Source of the DNA: Streptomyces sp. XY006
GTDB taxonomy: Bacteria > Actinomycetota > Actinomycetes > Streptomycetales > Streptomycetaceae
Length of the DNA: 64,000 bases
Direction of reading: 5' to 3'
NCBI RefSeq assembly: GCF_002237655.1
Contig: NZ_NOKT01000003.1
Span: 248,001 to 312,000 of the forward strand
Shown here piece after piece: positions 43,852-51,753 of the stretch (positions within the stretch are counted from its first letter, which is position 1; each line of letters begins with the position of its first letter). Position numbers and translations under genes: made by a program. Under the pieces are notes generated by a model that was not told the origin of the DNA, made no database searches, and saw nothing but the letters and a program-made list of their open reading frames with translations.

Positions 43852-45687
43852 CTAGTACGTCAGCCCGTACCCGATCGGGTACAGCACCTGCTCCGGGTCG
43901 TCCGTCCGCTGCACCGGGACCGGCAGCCGCCCGCTCGGCTTCACCCGTCCCGCGATCACCCGGGCGGCGGCCCGCAGTTCGACGTCGGTCCAGGAGTAGG
44001 CGGCCAGGAAGGCCGGCACGGACGGCAGCCGGGCCACGTCGTAGGGGTTGCGGATCGCGACCGCCACGACCGGCCGGCCCGTCGCCACGAGCTGCTCGAC
44101 CAGTGTCTGCTGGCCGCTGCCCGCGGCGACGTTGTACGTGGCGGCCACCACCGCGTCCACGTCCCGCGCCGCCGCGACCGCCTTCGCGATCGTCGTGGCG
44201 GAGGGGGCGGTGCCGGTCGGCAGGGCGGTGACGGTGAAGCCCAGCTCCGCCAGCGCGCCCGCGAGCACACCCGTGGGCGGACCGGTCGTCCCCGAGGGCG
44301 AGGCCGGATCGGCGCCCACCACCAGCACCCTGGGGTGCCGGCGCCGGGACAGCGGCAGCAGCCGCCCCTCGTTGACGAGCAGCGTGGTGGTCCGCTCGGC
44401 GATCCGGTCGGCCGCCGCGAGGTGTCCCCGGGTCCCGACGGTCCGGTCGACCGCGTCCCGACTGACGTACGGCGCGCGGAACAGCCCCAGCTTCGCCTTC
44501 AGCCGCAGGATCCGCAGAACCGATTCGTCGAGGCGGGCCTCGGTGAGTTCGCCCTCGCGTACGGCGCTCAGCACGGCGTTCCAGGCGAGGTCCAGGTCCG
44601 GCGGGTTGAGCAGCTGGTCCACGCCCGCCTTGAGCGCGAGCACCGGCACGCGGTCGTCGCCGTACTTGGTGCGCACGCCTTCCATGCCGAGGGAGTCGGT
44701 GACCACGACACCGTCGTAGCCGAGGTGTTCGCGGAGGATGCCGGTGAGGATCGGCCGGGAGAGGGTGGCCGGGTCGCCGGAGCCGTCCAGGGCCGGGACC
44801 ATCAGGTGCGCGGTCATGATCGAGTCGATGCCGGCGGCGATGGCGGCCCGGAACGGCGGGGCGTCCAGCTTCTCCCACAGCTCCCGGCTGTGCGTGATGG
44901 TGGGGAAGCCGGTGTGGCTGTCGACGTTGGTGTCCCCGTGCCCGGGGAAGTGCTTGGCGGTCGCGGCGACCCCGGCCCGCTGGTACCCGGTCACCTCGGC
45001 AGCCACCAGCGCGGACACGGCCCGCGGGTCGGCGCCGAAGGACCGTACGCCGATGACCGGGTTGGCCGGGTTGACGTTCACGTCGGCGACGGGGGAGTAG
45101 TTCTGCCGGATGCCCATGGCCCGCAGCTCGGCACCGGCGAGCCGGCCCAGCGTCCGGGCGTCCGCGCGCGAGCCGCCCGCGCCCAGGGCCATGGCGCCCG
45201 GGAACAGCGTGGCGGGCTTGCCCACCCGGGCCACGATGCCGTGCTCCTGGTCGGTGGAGATGAGCACGGGCAGGCCGCGCGGCAGGGCGAGGGAGGCCCT
45301 CTGGATGCCGTTGGACAGGTCGGCGATCTGGTGCGGCTCGCGGGTGTTGTGGGCCCAGGCGAAGTAGATGATGCCGCCGACCCGGTACCGCTCGACCAGC
45401 TCGGCGGCCGTGCGGACGCCGATCTCCTTGAGGTTCGCGTCGATGTCGGCCTGGTCGGGTGCGGTGGCGGAGTGGCCGTAGACCCGCATCACGAAGAGCT
45501 GTCCGACCTTCTCCTCCAGCGTCATCCGGGAGACGAGGGCGCGGAGCCCGGCGTCGTCCGGGGCGCCGGCCGCGGAGGCGGGGGCGGCGGTCGCGAGGGC
45601 GGCGGTGACGCCGGCGCCGGCGGCGAGGAGGGTGCGTCTGGAGGGCTGTGCGGTGCTTCCCGTGCTTGCCGTGCCGGTGTCGTGCAC
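43852..45687 (-). CDS. Secreted family 3 glycoside hydrolase (beta-N-acetylhexosaminidase type)
   Basis: A 611-aa exported GH3 enzyme that removes terminal GlcNAc (chitin or peptidoglycan fragments). Tat-like signal QPSRRTLLAAGAGVTAALATAAPASAA; catalytic N-terminal TIM barrel with the NagZ-type signature KHFPGHGDTNVDSHTGFP (the His of DSH acts as acid/base) and the nucleophile Asp in VVVTDSLGMEGV. A C-terminal alpha/beta-sandwich follows (VLVVGADPAS..., ending YPIGYGLTY). GTG 45687 is chosen: GGAAGGAG lies 5 nt upstream, whereas the longer ATG 45750 would start in the operator region. A GGAAACTTCC/GGGAAGTTTC inverted repeat lies upstream. The family also contains beta-glucosidases; the KHFPGHGDTxxDSH motif favours hexosaminidase. 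Confidence 0.88.
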   Translation of the reverse strand: MHDTGTASTGSTAQPSRRTLLAAGAGVTAALATAAPASAAGAPDDAGLRALVSRMTLEEKVGQLFVMRVYGHSATAPDQADIDANLKEIGVRTAAELVERYRVGGIIYFAWAHNTREPHQIADLSNGIQRASLALPRGLPVLISTDQEHGIVARVGKPATLFPGAMALGAGGSRADARTLGRLAGAELRAMGIRQNYSPVADVNVNPANPVIGVRSFGADPRAVSALVAAEVTGYQRAGVAATAKHFPGHGDTNVDSHTGFPTITHSRELWEKLDAPPFRAAIAAGIDSIMTAHLMVPALDGSGDPATLSRPILTGILREHLGYDGVVVTDSLGMEGVRTKYGDDRVPVLALKAGVDQLLNPPDLDLAWNAVLSAVREGELTEARLDESVLRILRLKAKLGLFRAPYVSRDAVDRTVGTRGHLAAADRIAERTTTLLVNEGRLLPLSRRRHPRVLVVGADPASPSGTTGPPTGVLAGALAELGFTVTALPTGTAPSATTIAKAVAAARDVDAVVAATYNVAAGSGQQTLVEQLVATGRPVVAVAIRNPYDVARLPSVPAFLAAYSWTDVELRAAARVIAGRVKPSGRLPVPVQRTDDPEQVLYPIGYGLTY

Positions 45688-45728
45688 GTGCGCTCCTTCC
45701 GGAGGTGATCCGCTGGGATCCGCTGAAG

Positions 45729-45765
45729 GAAACTTCCAGGAGATCACCAATAACCGGGAAGTTTC
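45729..45765. promoter_or_regulatory. Inverted-repeat operator upstream of the GH3 gene
   Basis: GAAACTTCC (45729-45737) and GGAAGTTTC (45757-45765) are exact complements separated by 19 nt. The sites resemble the GGAAA-TTTCC-type motifs seen upstream of many Streptomyces secreted glycoside hydrolases, perhaps for a ROK-family repressor; this is remembered rather than tested. It sits 42-78 nt upstream of the start codon. Confidence 0.55.
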
Positions 45766-46397
45766 TGCCAGTCAAGGGAATGCACAGTAACCAACGAGGG
45801 GCCGCCACCGGCGCGGTTGGAGGGGGGCGCGCCGATGGCGGCGGTGCCGCCGGCCGCGGTACGGCGGAGAGGGTGGTCAGCGATCGCACCAGCAGCGAGG
45901 GCCGACACCGCACCGTGGTGACTCTCCGGCGGCCTGCGATTGGACGACCCGCATCCGCTCCGGGTTCCCGCCGAGCCCCGGATTCCCCCAAGTCGGGACG
46001 GCGGAGAACCGAGGGACTCCCGGGACACGAGAGCCACACCCGAACGGCACGCGCGGGCTGGATCAACCCACCGCGCGAACAAGACCGACCACTCCTGCCA
46101 CCCCCAGGCCGCCGACCGTGCGGGAGGGCCCGAACCAGGAGGACCCGGCCGCCCGGGCCCCTGTCCCGGACCGGGCTCGCTGTCACTGGCGGGGGCCGGT
46201 CACGCGCTCCCGGGCGCCAACCCAGGTCCCCCGCCCTGGCTGTTGACCTCGGCCGGGCGCGGCCCGGTGGAAGGCCCCGGGCGGAGCCCGCCGTCTGGCC
46301 GCCGGCCCCGGCCCGGCAGGGCTCTACGGAGCGCCCGGGCGGCGGTCGGGTCGGGGCCAGGGTCCTGGGCGTCGGGTGGGCCGGTCCGGACGGGGCG
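45766..46397. other. Long intergenic segment, 632 nt, no gene seen
   Basis: Lies between the GH3 promoter and the 3' end of the LysR gene. It is compositionally skewed (GC-rich from 46100 on) and its open frames read as low-complexity Arg/Pro/Gly strings, so I see no credible protein. Short hairpins occur, e.g. CGGGCGGAGCCCG near 46289, possibly ending the LysR transcript. Confidence 0.6.
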
Positions 46398-47315
46398 TCA
46401 GGAGGGCGCCGGGGCCGAGGCCTTCGGCCAGTGTGTGGTGATGGTGCGTACTGTTTCGGCGATGGCCGGGCGGCGGGCCGCTCCCGTGCGCCACAGGGCG
46501 TACAGGCGTCGTACCGGCATGGGGTCGAGGGGCACCTCCACCACCCCCGCGGGCAGCGGCCCGCGTCCCAGCCGGGGGATGAGGGCGACGCCGAGCCCGG
46601 CCGCGACGAGGGCCACGAGGGTGGGGTTCTCGTCGGCCTGGTGCACGAGGTCCGGCTCGTGCCCGGCCGCGCGCAGCGTGCGCAGCAGCCAGTCGTGGCA
46701 GACCCGGCCCGGCGGCTGGCAGATCCACCGCTCGCCGCCCAGCTCCTCCCGCCGCACGGCGGCCCGCCCGGCGAAGGGATGCCCCTCGGGCACGAGCAGA
46801 TCGCACAGGTCGTCCCCGATGAACGCCTGCTCCACACCGGGCGGGACGGGCAGGGGCGCGATGTCCCAGTCGTGCGCGACGGCGAGGTCGACGGCGCCCT
46901 TCGCCACCAGGTCGACCGACAGATGCGGGTCGAGCTCGGTGAGCCGCGCGTCCAGCGCGGGATGCCTGCGGCCCAGCTCGGCGAGGACGGCCGGCATCAG
47001 CCCGCGCGCCGCCGACGCGAACGCGGCGACGGTCAGCCGCCCGGCCGGCAGCCCCCGCCGCTCCTCCAGCGCGGTCTCCGCCCGCTCCACGATGGCCAGC
47101 AACTCCTGTGCCGTCGCGGCCAGTTGCCGGGCCTCGTCGGTGAGCCGGACGCCCCGGCCCTCGCGCTCCAGCAGCACGGTCCGGGTCTCCCGCTCCAGCT
47201 TGGCGATCTGCTGGGACACGGCGGAGGGCGTGTACCCGAGCGCGAGGGCGGCGGCGCCGACCGTGCCGTGCACGGAGACGGCGTGCAGCGCCCGCAGCCG
47301 CTGGAGATCGAGCAT
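46398..47315 (-). CDS. LysR-family transcriptional regulator
   Basis: A 305-aa LTTR. HTH at residues 1-60: LDLQRLRALHAVSVHGTVGAAALALGYTPSAVSQQIAKLERETRTVLLEREGRGVRLTDEARQL; effector domain ~90-300. ATG 47315 has GGAGGG 4 nt upstream; the longer open frame to 47414 lacks that. It is divergent from the EamA exporter, with an inverted repeat in the 86-nt spacer, the classical arrangement for a regulator controlling the adjacent exporter. Effector ligand unknown. Confidence 0.92.
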   Translation of the reverse strand: MLDLQRLRALHAVSVHGTVGAAALALGYTPSAVSQQIAKLERETRTVLLEREGRGVRLTDEARQLAATAQELLAIVERAETALEERRGLPAGRLTVAAFASAARGLMPAVLAELGRRHPALDARLTELDPHLSVDLVAKGAVDLAVAHDWDIAPLPVPPGVEQAFIGDDLCDLLVPEGHPFAGRAAVRREELGGERWICQPPGRVCHDWLLRTLRAAGHEPDLVHQADENPTLVALVAAGLGVALIPRLGRGPLPAGVVEVPLDPMPVRRLYALWRTGAARRPAIAETVRTITTHWPKASAPAPS

Positions 47316-47331
47316 GAGCCCTCCTTCGATT

Positions 47332-47367
47332 AGCGATGCTTCATCCAACCATGCAGGAATCATCGCT
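47332..47367. promoter_or_regulatory. LysR operator-like inverted repeat
   Basis: AGCGATG (47332-47338) and CATCGCT (47361-47367), exact complements separated by 22 nt, in the divergent LysR-EamA promoter. This spacing fits recognition of separate sites by a LysR tetramer. Confidence 0.6.
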
Positions 47368-47401
47368 GGTGCTTCACGGTCCGGGCGGCGATGCTCGCGG
47401 C

Positions 47402-48442
47402 ATGCGCCCCTCACACCTCGCTCTCGCCGTCCTGGTCGCCGCCGTCTGGGGCGTCAACTTCACGGTCATCGAGATCGGCCTGGACCACTTCCCGCCGCTC
47501 CTCTTCTCCGCACTGCGCTTCCTCGCGGCGGCGCTCCCGGCCGTGTTCCTCGTGGGCCGGCCCAAGGTGGCCTGGAAGTGGATCGTGGCCGTGGGACTCG
47601 TCCTGGGCGTGGCGAAGTTCGGCCTGCTGTTCGTGGGCATGGACGCCGGCATGCCGGCGGGCCTGTCCTCCCTGGTCCTGCAGATCCAGGCGGTCTTCAC
47701 GGCCGTCATCGCCGCCCTGGCCCTCGGCGAACGCCCCACCCGCGTCCGTCTGCTGGGCATGCTGGTCGCCCTGGCCGGCATCGCGGTGGCGGCCGTCGAC
47801 GAGGGCGCCTCGGGCCCGCTCGGCGCCTTCGCGCTGGTCGTGGCGGCCGCGGCCTGCTGGGGCGCCTCGAACGTCCTCACCCGCAAGGCGGCCCCCGCCG
47901 ACTCCCTGAACTTCATGGTCTGGGTCAGCACGGTCCCGGTCCTGCCCCTGCTGGCCCTCTCCCTCCTCGTCGAAGGCCCCTCCCGCGACCTGGCGGCCCT
48001 GCGCTCCCTGGACTGGCAGGGCGCGGGCACGGTCGTCTACGTCGCCTGGATCACGACGGTCTTCGGCTTCGGCGCCTGGGGCTTCCTGCTGCGCCACCAC
48101 CCCGCCTCCACGGTGGCGCCGTTCTCCCTCCTCGTCCCGGTCTTCGGCATGTCGTCCGCGGCACTGTTCCTTGGCGAGCCGGTCACCCCGCTGCGCTGGT
48201 GCGCGGCGGCCCTGCTGGTGGGCGGGGTGGCGCTGACGACCCTCACGCCGCGCCGCGTCCCGCCCACCCCACCGGCCCAGCCCCGCACGCCCGCGCCCAC
48301 CGCGCCCATCCCGCCGGCCGCGCTCACCCGGCCGACCCCGCCGGCCCCGCTCACCCCGCCAACCCCGTCCACCGTGCCCGACCCGGCACCGCGTCCGGCG
48401 CCGGCCGCTACGACGCGTCGACCAGCACACCGGGCCCGTTGA
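47402..48442 (+). CDS. EamA/DMT-family exporter with proline-rich C-terminal tail
   Basis: A 346-aa, ten-helix drug/metabolite transporter. Two EamA repeats: helices from LALAVLVAAVWGVNFTVIEIGLD to about residue 140, then 150-285. Conserved phrases PPLLFSALRFLAAALP and WTITTVFGFGAWGFLLRHHPASTVAPFSLLVPVFGMSSAALFLGEP-like are typical; the latter is seen at 48050-48180. ATG 47402. The last ~65 residues are almost all Pro/Thr/Ala/Arg, added beyond the usual family length (~285-300 aa), and its coding end overlaps the convergent gene by 35 bp. Exported metabolite unknown; LysR control suggests an amino acid or toxic intermediate. Confidence 0.85.
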   Translation: MRPSHLALAVLVAAVWGVNFTVIEIGLDHFPPLLFSALRFLAAALPAVFLVGRPKVAWKWIVAVGLVLGVAKFGLLFVGMDAGMPAGLSSLVLQIQAVFTAVIAALALGERPTRVRLLGMLVALAGIAVAAVDEGASGPLGAFALVVAAAACWGASNVLTRKAAPADSLNFMVWVSTVPVLPLLALSLLVEGPSRDLAALRSLDWQGAGTVVYVAWITTVFGFGAWGFLLRHHPASTVAPFSLLVPVFGMSSAALFLGEPVTPLRWCAAALLVGGVALTTLTPRRVPPTPPAQPRTPAPTAPIPPAALTRPTPPAPLTPPTPSTVPDPAPRPAPAATTRRPAHRAR

Positions 48443-49592
48443 CGTGATACGTGCGCGCCCGTACGCCGAGGCCCGTGTCGCCGTCGAGGCCGCTGTCGTC
48501 GGCCCAGGTGACCAGCGCGCTCTCCTGGCCGTCGCCGAAGGCCGTGGCCGCGCAGGTGTGGAACCGCCGCCCGGCGGCCGCCATGCTGACCTGCACCTTG
48601 TCGCCGAGCGACCCTTGCGAGTCCGAGCAGACCTTGGCCATCACCCTCGGCACCGAGTCGAACGTGTCGGCGCTCTGCTCGATCCACGTCATGAGGAACC
48701 GCCCGCCGGGCAGCGGGGAGACGGCCGGCGACATCCGGGTGAAGCCCACCGGGGTGCCCGCCGTGACGTCGAAGAGTTCCGTGCCGTCGGCGTCGAAGAC
48801 GCTCACCGCGACCGTGCTCTGCGGCCGGCCCAGGTCACTGTCCTGCACGCGTTCGATGTGCGCGGCGACGAAGCGCCCGGTGTCGAGCAGCGTGAGGGCG
48901 TTGACACCGGTGAACCCGCCGACGTTCGGCTGGATCTCGTCCGTCAGCGCGTTGCCCTCGAAGTCGAGGAACCGCAGGGTGAGCCGGCCACCGCCGATCG
49001 ACGAGGGATCCGTCGACCAGGCGACGACCACGTCGCCGCCCACGAGGACCGAGGCGGCCGGCTTCTCGTGGAAGCCCTCGGTGGTGCTGACCGTGAACTC
49101 CGGCGTCGCCGGGCTGCCGTCCGGGCGGTACCGCCGCGCGCGCACGCGCTGGTCGGCCCGCCGGCTCGCCCAGGTGACCAGCACCCCGCCGTCGACCATG
49201 AACGTCAGGGACGGCCGCACCTGCGGATCCGCGTCCGTGGTGACCAGCGTCTGCGGACCGGCCGGCCGGCCCTCCGCGAACCGCTGGAGCTTCACCGACG
49301 GGGTGGGAGGCGGCGTACCGAAGGGGGTCTCCAGCCAGACGGCGAACTGACCGTTGAACCCGGCGGACAGCACCGACGGCCACAGCGGGCGCACGCCCGG
49401 GCCCTGGGCCGGCTGCGTGGTGACCGCGATCTCGTCCCCGAGCTTGTCCCCGTCGGCGTCCAGGAACTGGCCCTTGATGACGAAGTCGCTCTCGTCCGAC
49501 CACAGTTCCAGGTACTGCGTGCCGAACAGCCCGTCCACGGCGGGCTGGAACTGGTCGCCGGCTTTCGTGGTGTTCACGAGGAAATCGGCCAT
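48408..49592 (-). CDS. Hypothetical protein with repeated beta-strand (propeller-like) units
   Basis: A 394-aa protein with no signal peptide or membrane helix. It is built from repeated ~50-residue strands with phrases such as GRFVAAHIERV, GGRFLMTWIEQSAD, GGDVVVAWSTDP and ALVTWADDSG, i.e. a bladed pattern (V/L-xx-TW-x-D/S) resembling bacterial propeller or hemolysin-type repeat proteins. The N-terminus ADFLVNTTKAGDQFQPAVDGLFG also resembles calcium-binding RTX-type secreted proteins that lack a cleaved signal. The 3' end overlaps the convergent EamA tail. Family not identified. Confidence 0.7.
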   Translation of the reverse strand: MADFLVNTTKAGDQFQPAVDGLFGTQYLELWSDESDFVIKGQFLDADGDKLGDEIAVTTQPAQGPGVRPLWPSVLSAGFNGQFAVWLETPFGTPPPTPSVKLQRFAEGRPAGPQTLVTTDADPQVRPSLTFMVDGGVLVTWASRRADQRVRARRYRPDGSPATPEFTVSTTEGFHEKPAASVLVGGDVVVAWSTDPSSIGGGRLTLRFLDFEGNALTDEIQPNVGGFTGVNALTLLDTGRFVAAHIERVQDSDLGRPQSTVAVSVFDADGTELFDVTAGTPVGFTRMSPAVSPLPGGRFLMTWIEQSADTFDSVPRVMAKVCSDSQGSLGDKVQVSMAAAGRRFHTCAATAFGDGQESALVTWADDSGLDGDTGLGVRARTYHVNGPGVLVDAS

Positions 49593-49750
49593 GGCTGCTC
49601 TCCGAATCGGGAAGTGAGGGGAAGAGAGAGCGGTACGGCCGGCCGAGCCCTTGTGACCAGCGTGTCACGCCCCGGGGGCGCCTGCATCCGGAGCGACGGC
49701 CGCCGCCCCACCGGTGCGGGGCGGGGCGGCGGACCTCGTGCGACGGCGGG

Positions 49751-50587
49751 TCAGCGGGTGTGCTCGGTGAACCGCGCCGCCGTCTCGGCCAGGACCTCGC
49801 GCCCGTCCCGGGCCCACAACCCGTCGTTGAACAGCTCGACTTCGATCGGCCCGGAGTAGCCCGCGTCCTCCACGTACCCCTGCCACACGCGCATGTCGAT
49901 CGCGCCGTCGCCGATCTGGCCGCGGCCGGTGAGGACGCCCTCCGGGAGGGGGGTCGTCCAGTCGGCGAGCTGGAAGGTGTGGATGCGGCCGCTCCGGCCC
50001 GCGCGGGCGATCTGCGCGGGGGCCGTGTCGTCCCACCAGATGTGGTACGTGTCGACCGCGACGCCCACCTGGTGCGCCGGGAAGCGCTCCGCGAGGTCCA
50101 GGGCCTGGGCCAGCGTGGACACCACGCAGCGGTCCGAGGCGAACATCGGGTGCAGCGGCTCGATCGCCAGGCGGACCCCGTGCCGCTCCGCGTACGGGCC
50201 CAGTTCGCCCAGGGCGTCCGCGATGCGCTCACGCGCCCCGTGCAGGTCCTTGGAACCCGCCGGGAGGCCGCCCGAGACCAGGACCAGCGTGTCCGTGCCG
50301 AGCGTGGCCGCCTCGTCGATCGCGCGCCGGTTGTCGGCCAGGGCCTCGGTTCGCTCCCGCGGGTCGATCGCGGTGAGGAAGCCGCCCCGGCACAACGTCG
50401 TCACCGTCAGGCCCGCGTCCCGGACCAGCTTCGCCGTGGCCTCCAGCCCGTGCGCCCGCACCGGCTCCCGCCACAGGCCGACGTTGCGGACGCCCAGGTC
50501 GCCGCAGGCCGCGACCAGGTCCGGCAGCGACAGCTGCTTCACCGTCATCTGGTTGATGGAGAAACGGTCCGACCCGGATGCGCTCAC
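49751..50587 (-). CDS. TIM-barrel sugar phosphate isomerase/epimerase
   Basis: A 278-aa xylose-isomerase-like TIM barrel. SINQMTVKQLSLPDLVAACGDLGVRNVGLWREP starts the barrel; metal-binding residues are expected in EPLHPM (Glu), VAVDTYHIWW (Asp/His), HTFQLADWTTP and VELFND (Glu). The start GTG overlaps the DUF993 stop (GTGA). It is the last gene of a three-gene minus-strand operon with an oxidoreductase and a dihydrodipicolinate-synthase-like protein. Substrate is unknown, but the context suggests a keto-sugar from an uncommon carbohydrate. Confidence 0.85.
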   Translation of the reverse strand: MSASGSDRFSINQMTVKQLSLPDLVAACGDLGVRNVGLWREPVRAHGLEATAKLVRDAGLTVTTLCRGGFLTAIDPRERTEALADNRRAIDEAATLGTDTLVLVSGGLPAGSKDLHGARERIADALGELGPYAERHGVRLAIEPLHPMFASDRCVVSTLAQALDLAERFPAHQVGVAVDTYHIWWDDTAPAQIARAGRSGRIHTFQLADWTTPLPEGVLTGRGQIGDGAIDMRVWQGYVEDAGYSGPIEVELFNDGLWARDGREVLAETAARFTEHTR

Positions 50588-51753
50588 TGGTCCACTCCGT
50601 ACACGCTCAGCAACGTCCTCATCCGCTCCTCCGCCAGCTTCGGGTCCGGGAACAGCCCCAGCCCGTCGGCCAGTTCGTAGGCCGTGGCGAGGTGCGGCAG
50701 CGAACGCGCCGACTGCAGGCCGCCGACCATGGTGAAGTGCCTCTGGTGCCCGGCCAGCCAGGCCAGGAACACCACGCCCGTCTTGTAGAAGCGGGTCGGG
50801 GCCCGGAAGAGGTGGCGGGAGAGCCCGACCGTGGGGTCGAGCAGCGCCCGGAAGCCCCGTACGTCACCCGTGTCCAGGACCCGGACCGCCTCGGCGGCGA
50901 GCGGGCCCAGCGGGTCGAAGATGCCGAGCAGGGCGTGGCTGTAGCCCCGGTCGTCGCCCGCGATCAGCTCCGGGTAGTTGAAGTCGTCACCGGTGTAGCA
51001 GCGCACGCCCTTCGGGAGGCGGCGGCGGATGTCGATCTCCCGCTGCGCGTCCAGCAGGGAGACCTTGATGCCGTCGACCTTGTCGGGGTGGGCGGCGATC
51101 ACGTCCAGGAAGGTGGAGGTGGCGGCGTCCAGGTCCGTGGCACCCCAGTAGCCCTCCAGCGCCGGGTCGAACATCGGGCCGAGCCAGTGCAGGATCACCG
51201 GCTCGGACGCCTGGCGGAGCAGGTGCCCGTAGACCTCCAGGTAGTCCTCCGGTCCCTTGGCGACCGCGGCCAGCGCCCGCGAGGCCATCAGGATCGCCTG
51301 CGCGCCCGACTCCTCCACGAGGGCGAGCTGTTCCTCGTAGGCGGCCCGGATCTCCGCCAGGCCGCAAGGGTGGCCGAACTCGGTGACCGGCAGCTGGTCG
51401 GTGCCCACGCCGCAGGCGATCAGGCCGCCGGCCGGCTTCGCCTCGGCCGCCGAGCGGCGGATCAGCTCCGCCGCGCCCGCCCAGTCCAGGCCCATCCCGC
51501 GCTGGGCGGTGTCCATGGCCTCGGCGACGCCCAGCCCGTGCGACCACAGATGGCGGCGGAAGGCGAGGGTGGCGTCCCAGTCGACGGCGGCGGGGGAGTC
51601 GGGGGAGACGTCCGCGTACGGATCGGCCACGACGTGCGCCGCCGAGAAGACCGTACGCGAGGTGAAGGGCGTGCCGGCGGTCACGGCCAGGGGCTCGGTG
51701 CGCGGCTCGTACGGGCGCAGCGTCCCGTCCGGGCCCGGGAGTCGGACGGTCAC
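50584..51753 (-). CDS. DUF993/dihydrodipicolinate-synthase-like aldolase
   Basis: A 389-aa TIM-barrel protein of the DUF993 (DapA-like) type. Mid-region ALAAVAKGPEDYLEVYGHLLRQASEPVILHWLGPMFDPALEGYWGA and IKVSLLDAQREIDIRRRLPKGVRCYTGDDFNYPELIAGD carries the candidate Schiff-base Lys (DGIKVSLLD). GTG 51753 overlaps the upstream oxidoreductase stop (GTGA) and its stop overlaps the next start; coupling is complete. Members have no firmly established function that I recall; a retro-aldol or dehydratase step on a sugar acid is plausible. Confidence 0.85.
   Translation of the reverse strand: MTVRLPGPDGTLRPYEPRTEPLAVTAGTPFTSRTVFSAAHVVADPYADVSPDSPAAVDWDATLAFRRHLWSHGLGVAEAMDTAQRGMGLDWAGAAELIRRSAAEAKPAGGLIACGVGTDQLPVTEFGHPCGLAEIRAAYEEQLALVEESGAQAILMASRALAAVAKGPEDYLEVYGHLLRQASEPVILHWLGPMFDPALEGYWGATDLDAATSTFLDVIAAHPDKVDGIKVSLLDAQREIDIRRRLPKGVRCYTGDDFNYPELIAGDDRGYSHALLGIFDPLGPLAAEAVRVLDTGDVRGFRALLDPTVGLSRHLFRAPTRFYKTGVVFLAWLAGHQRHFTMVGGLQSARSLPHLATAYELADGLGLFPDPKLAEERMRTLLSVYGVDQ

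Noticed and set aside
43739..46837. A long minus-strand open frame (to 46837) upstream of the 43076 lipoprotein gene
   Set aside because: Only the part from 43738 down has a lipobox and ribosome-binding site; the rest is a shadow of the GH3 and LysR genes.
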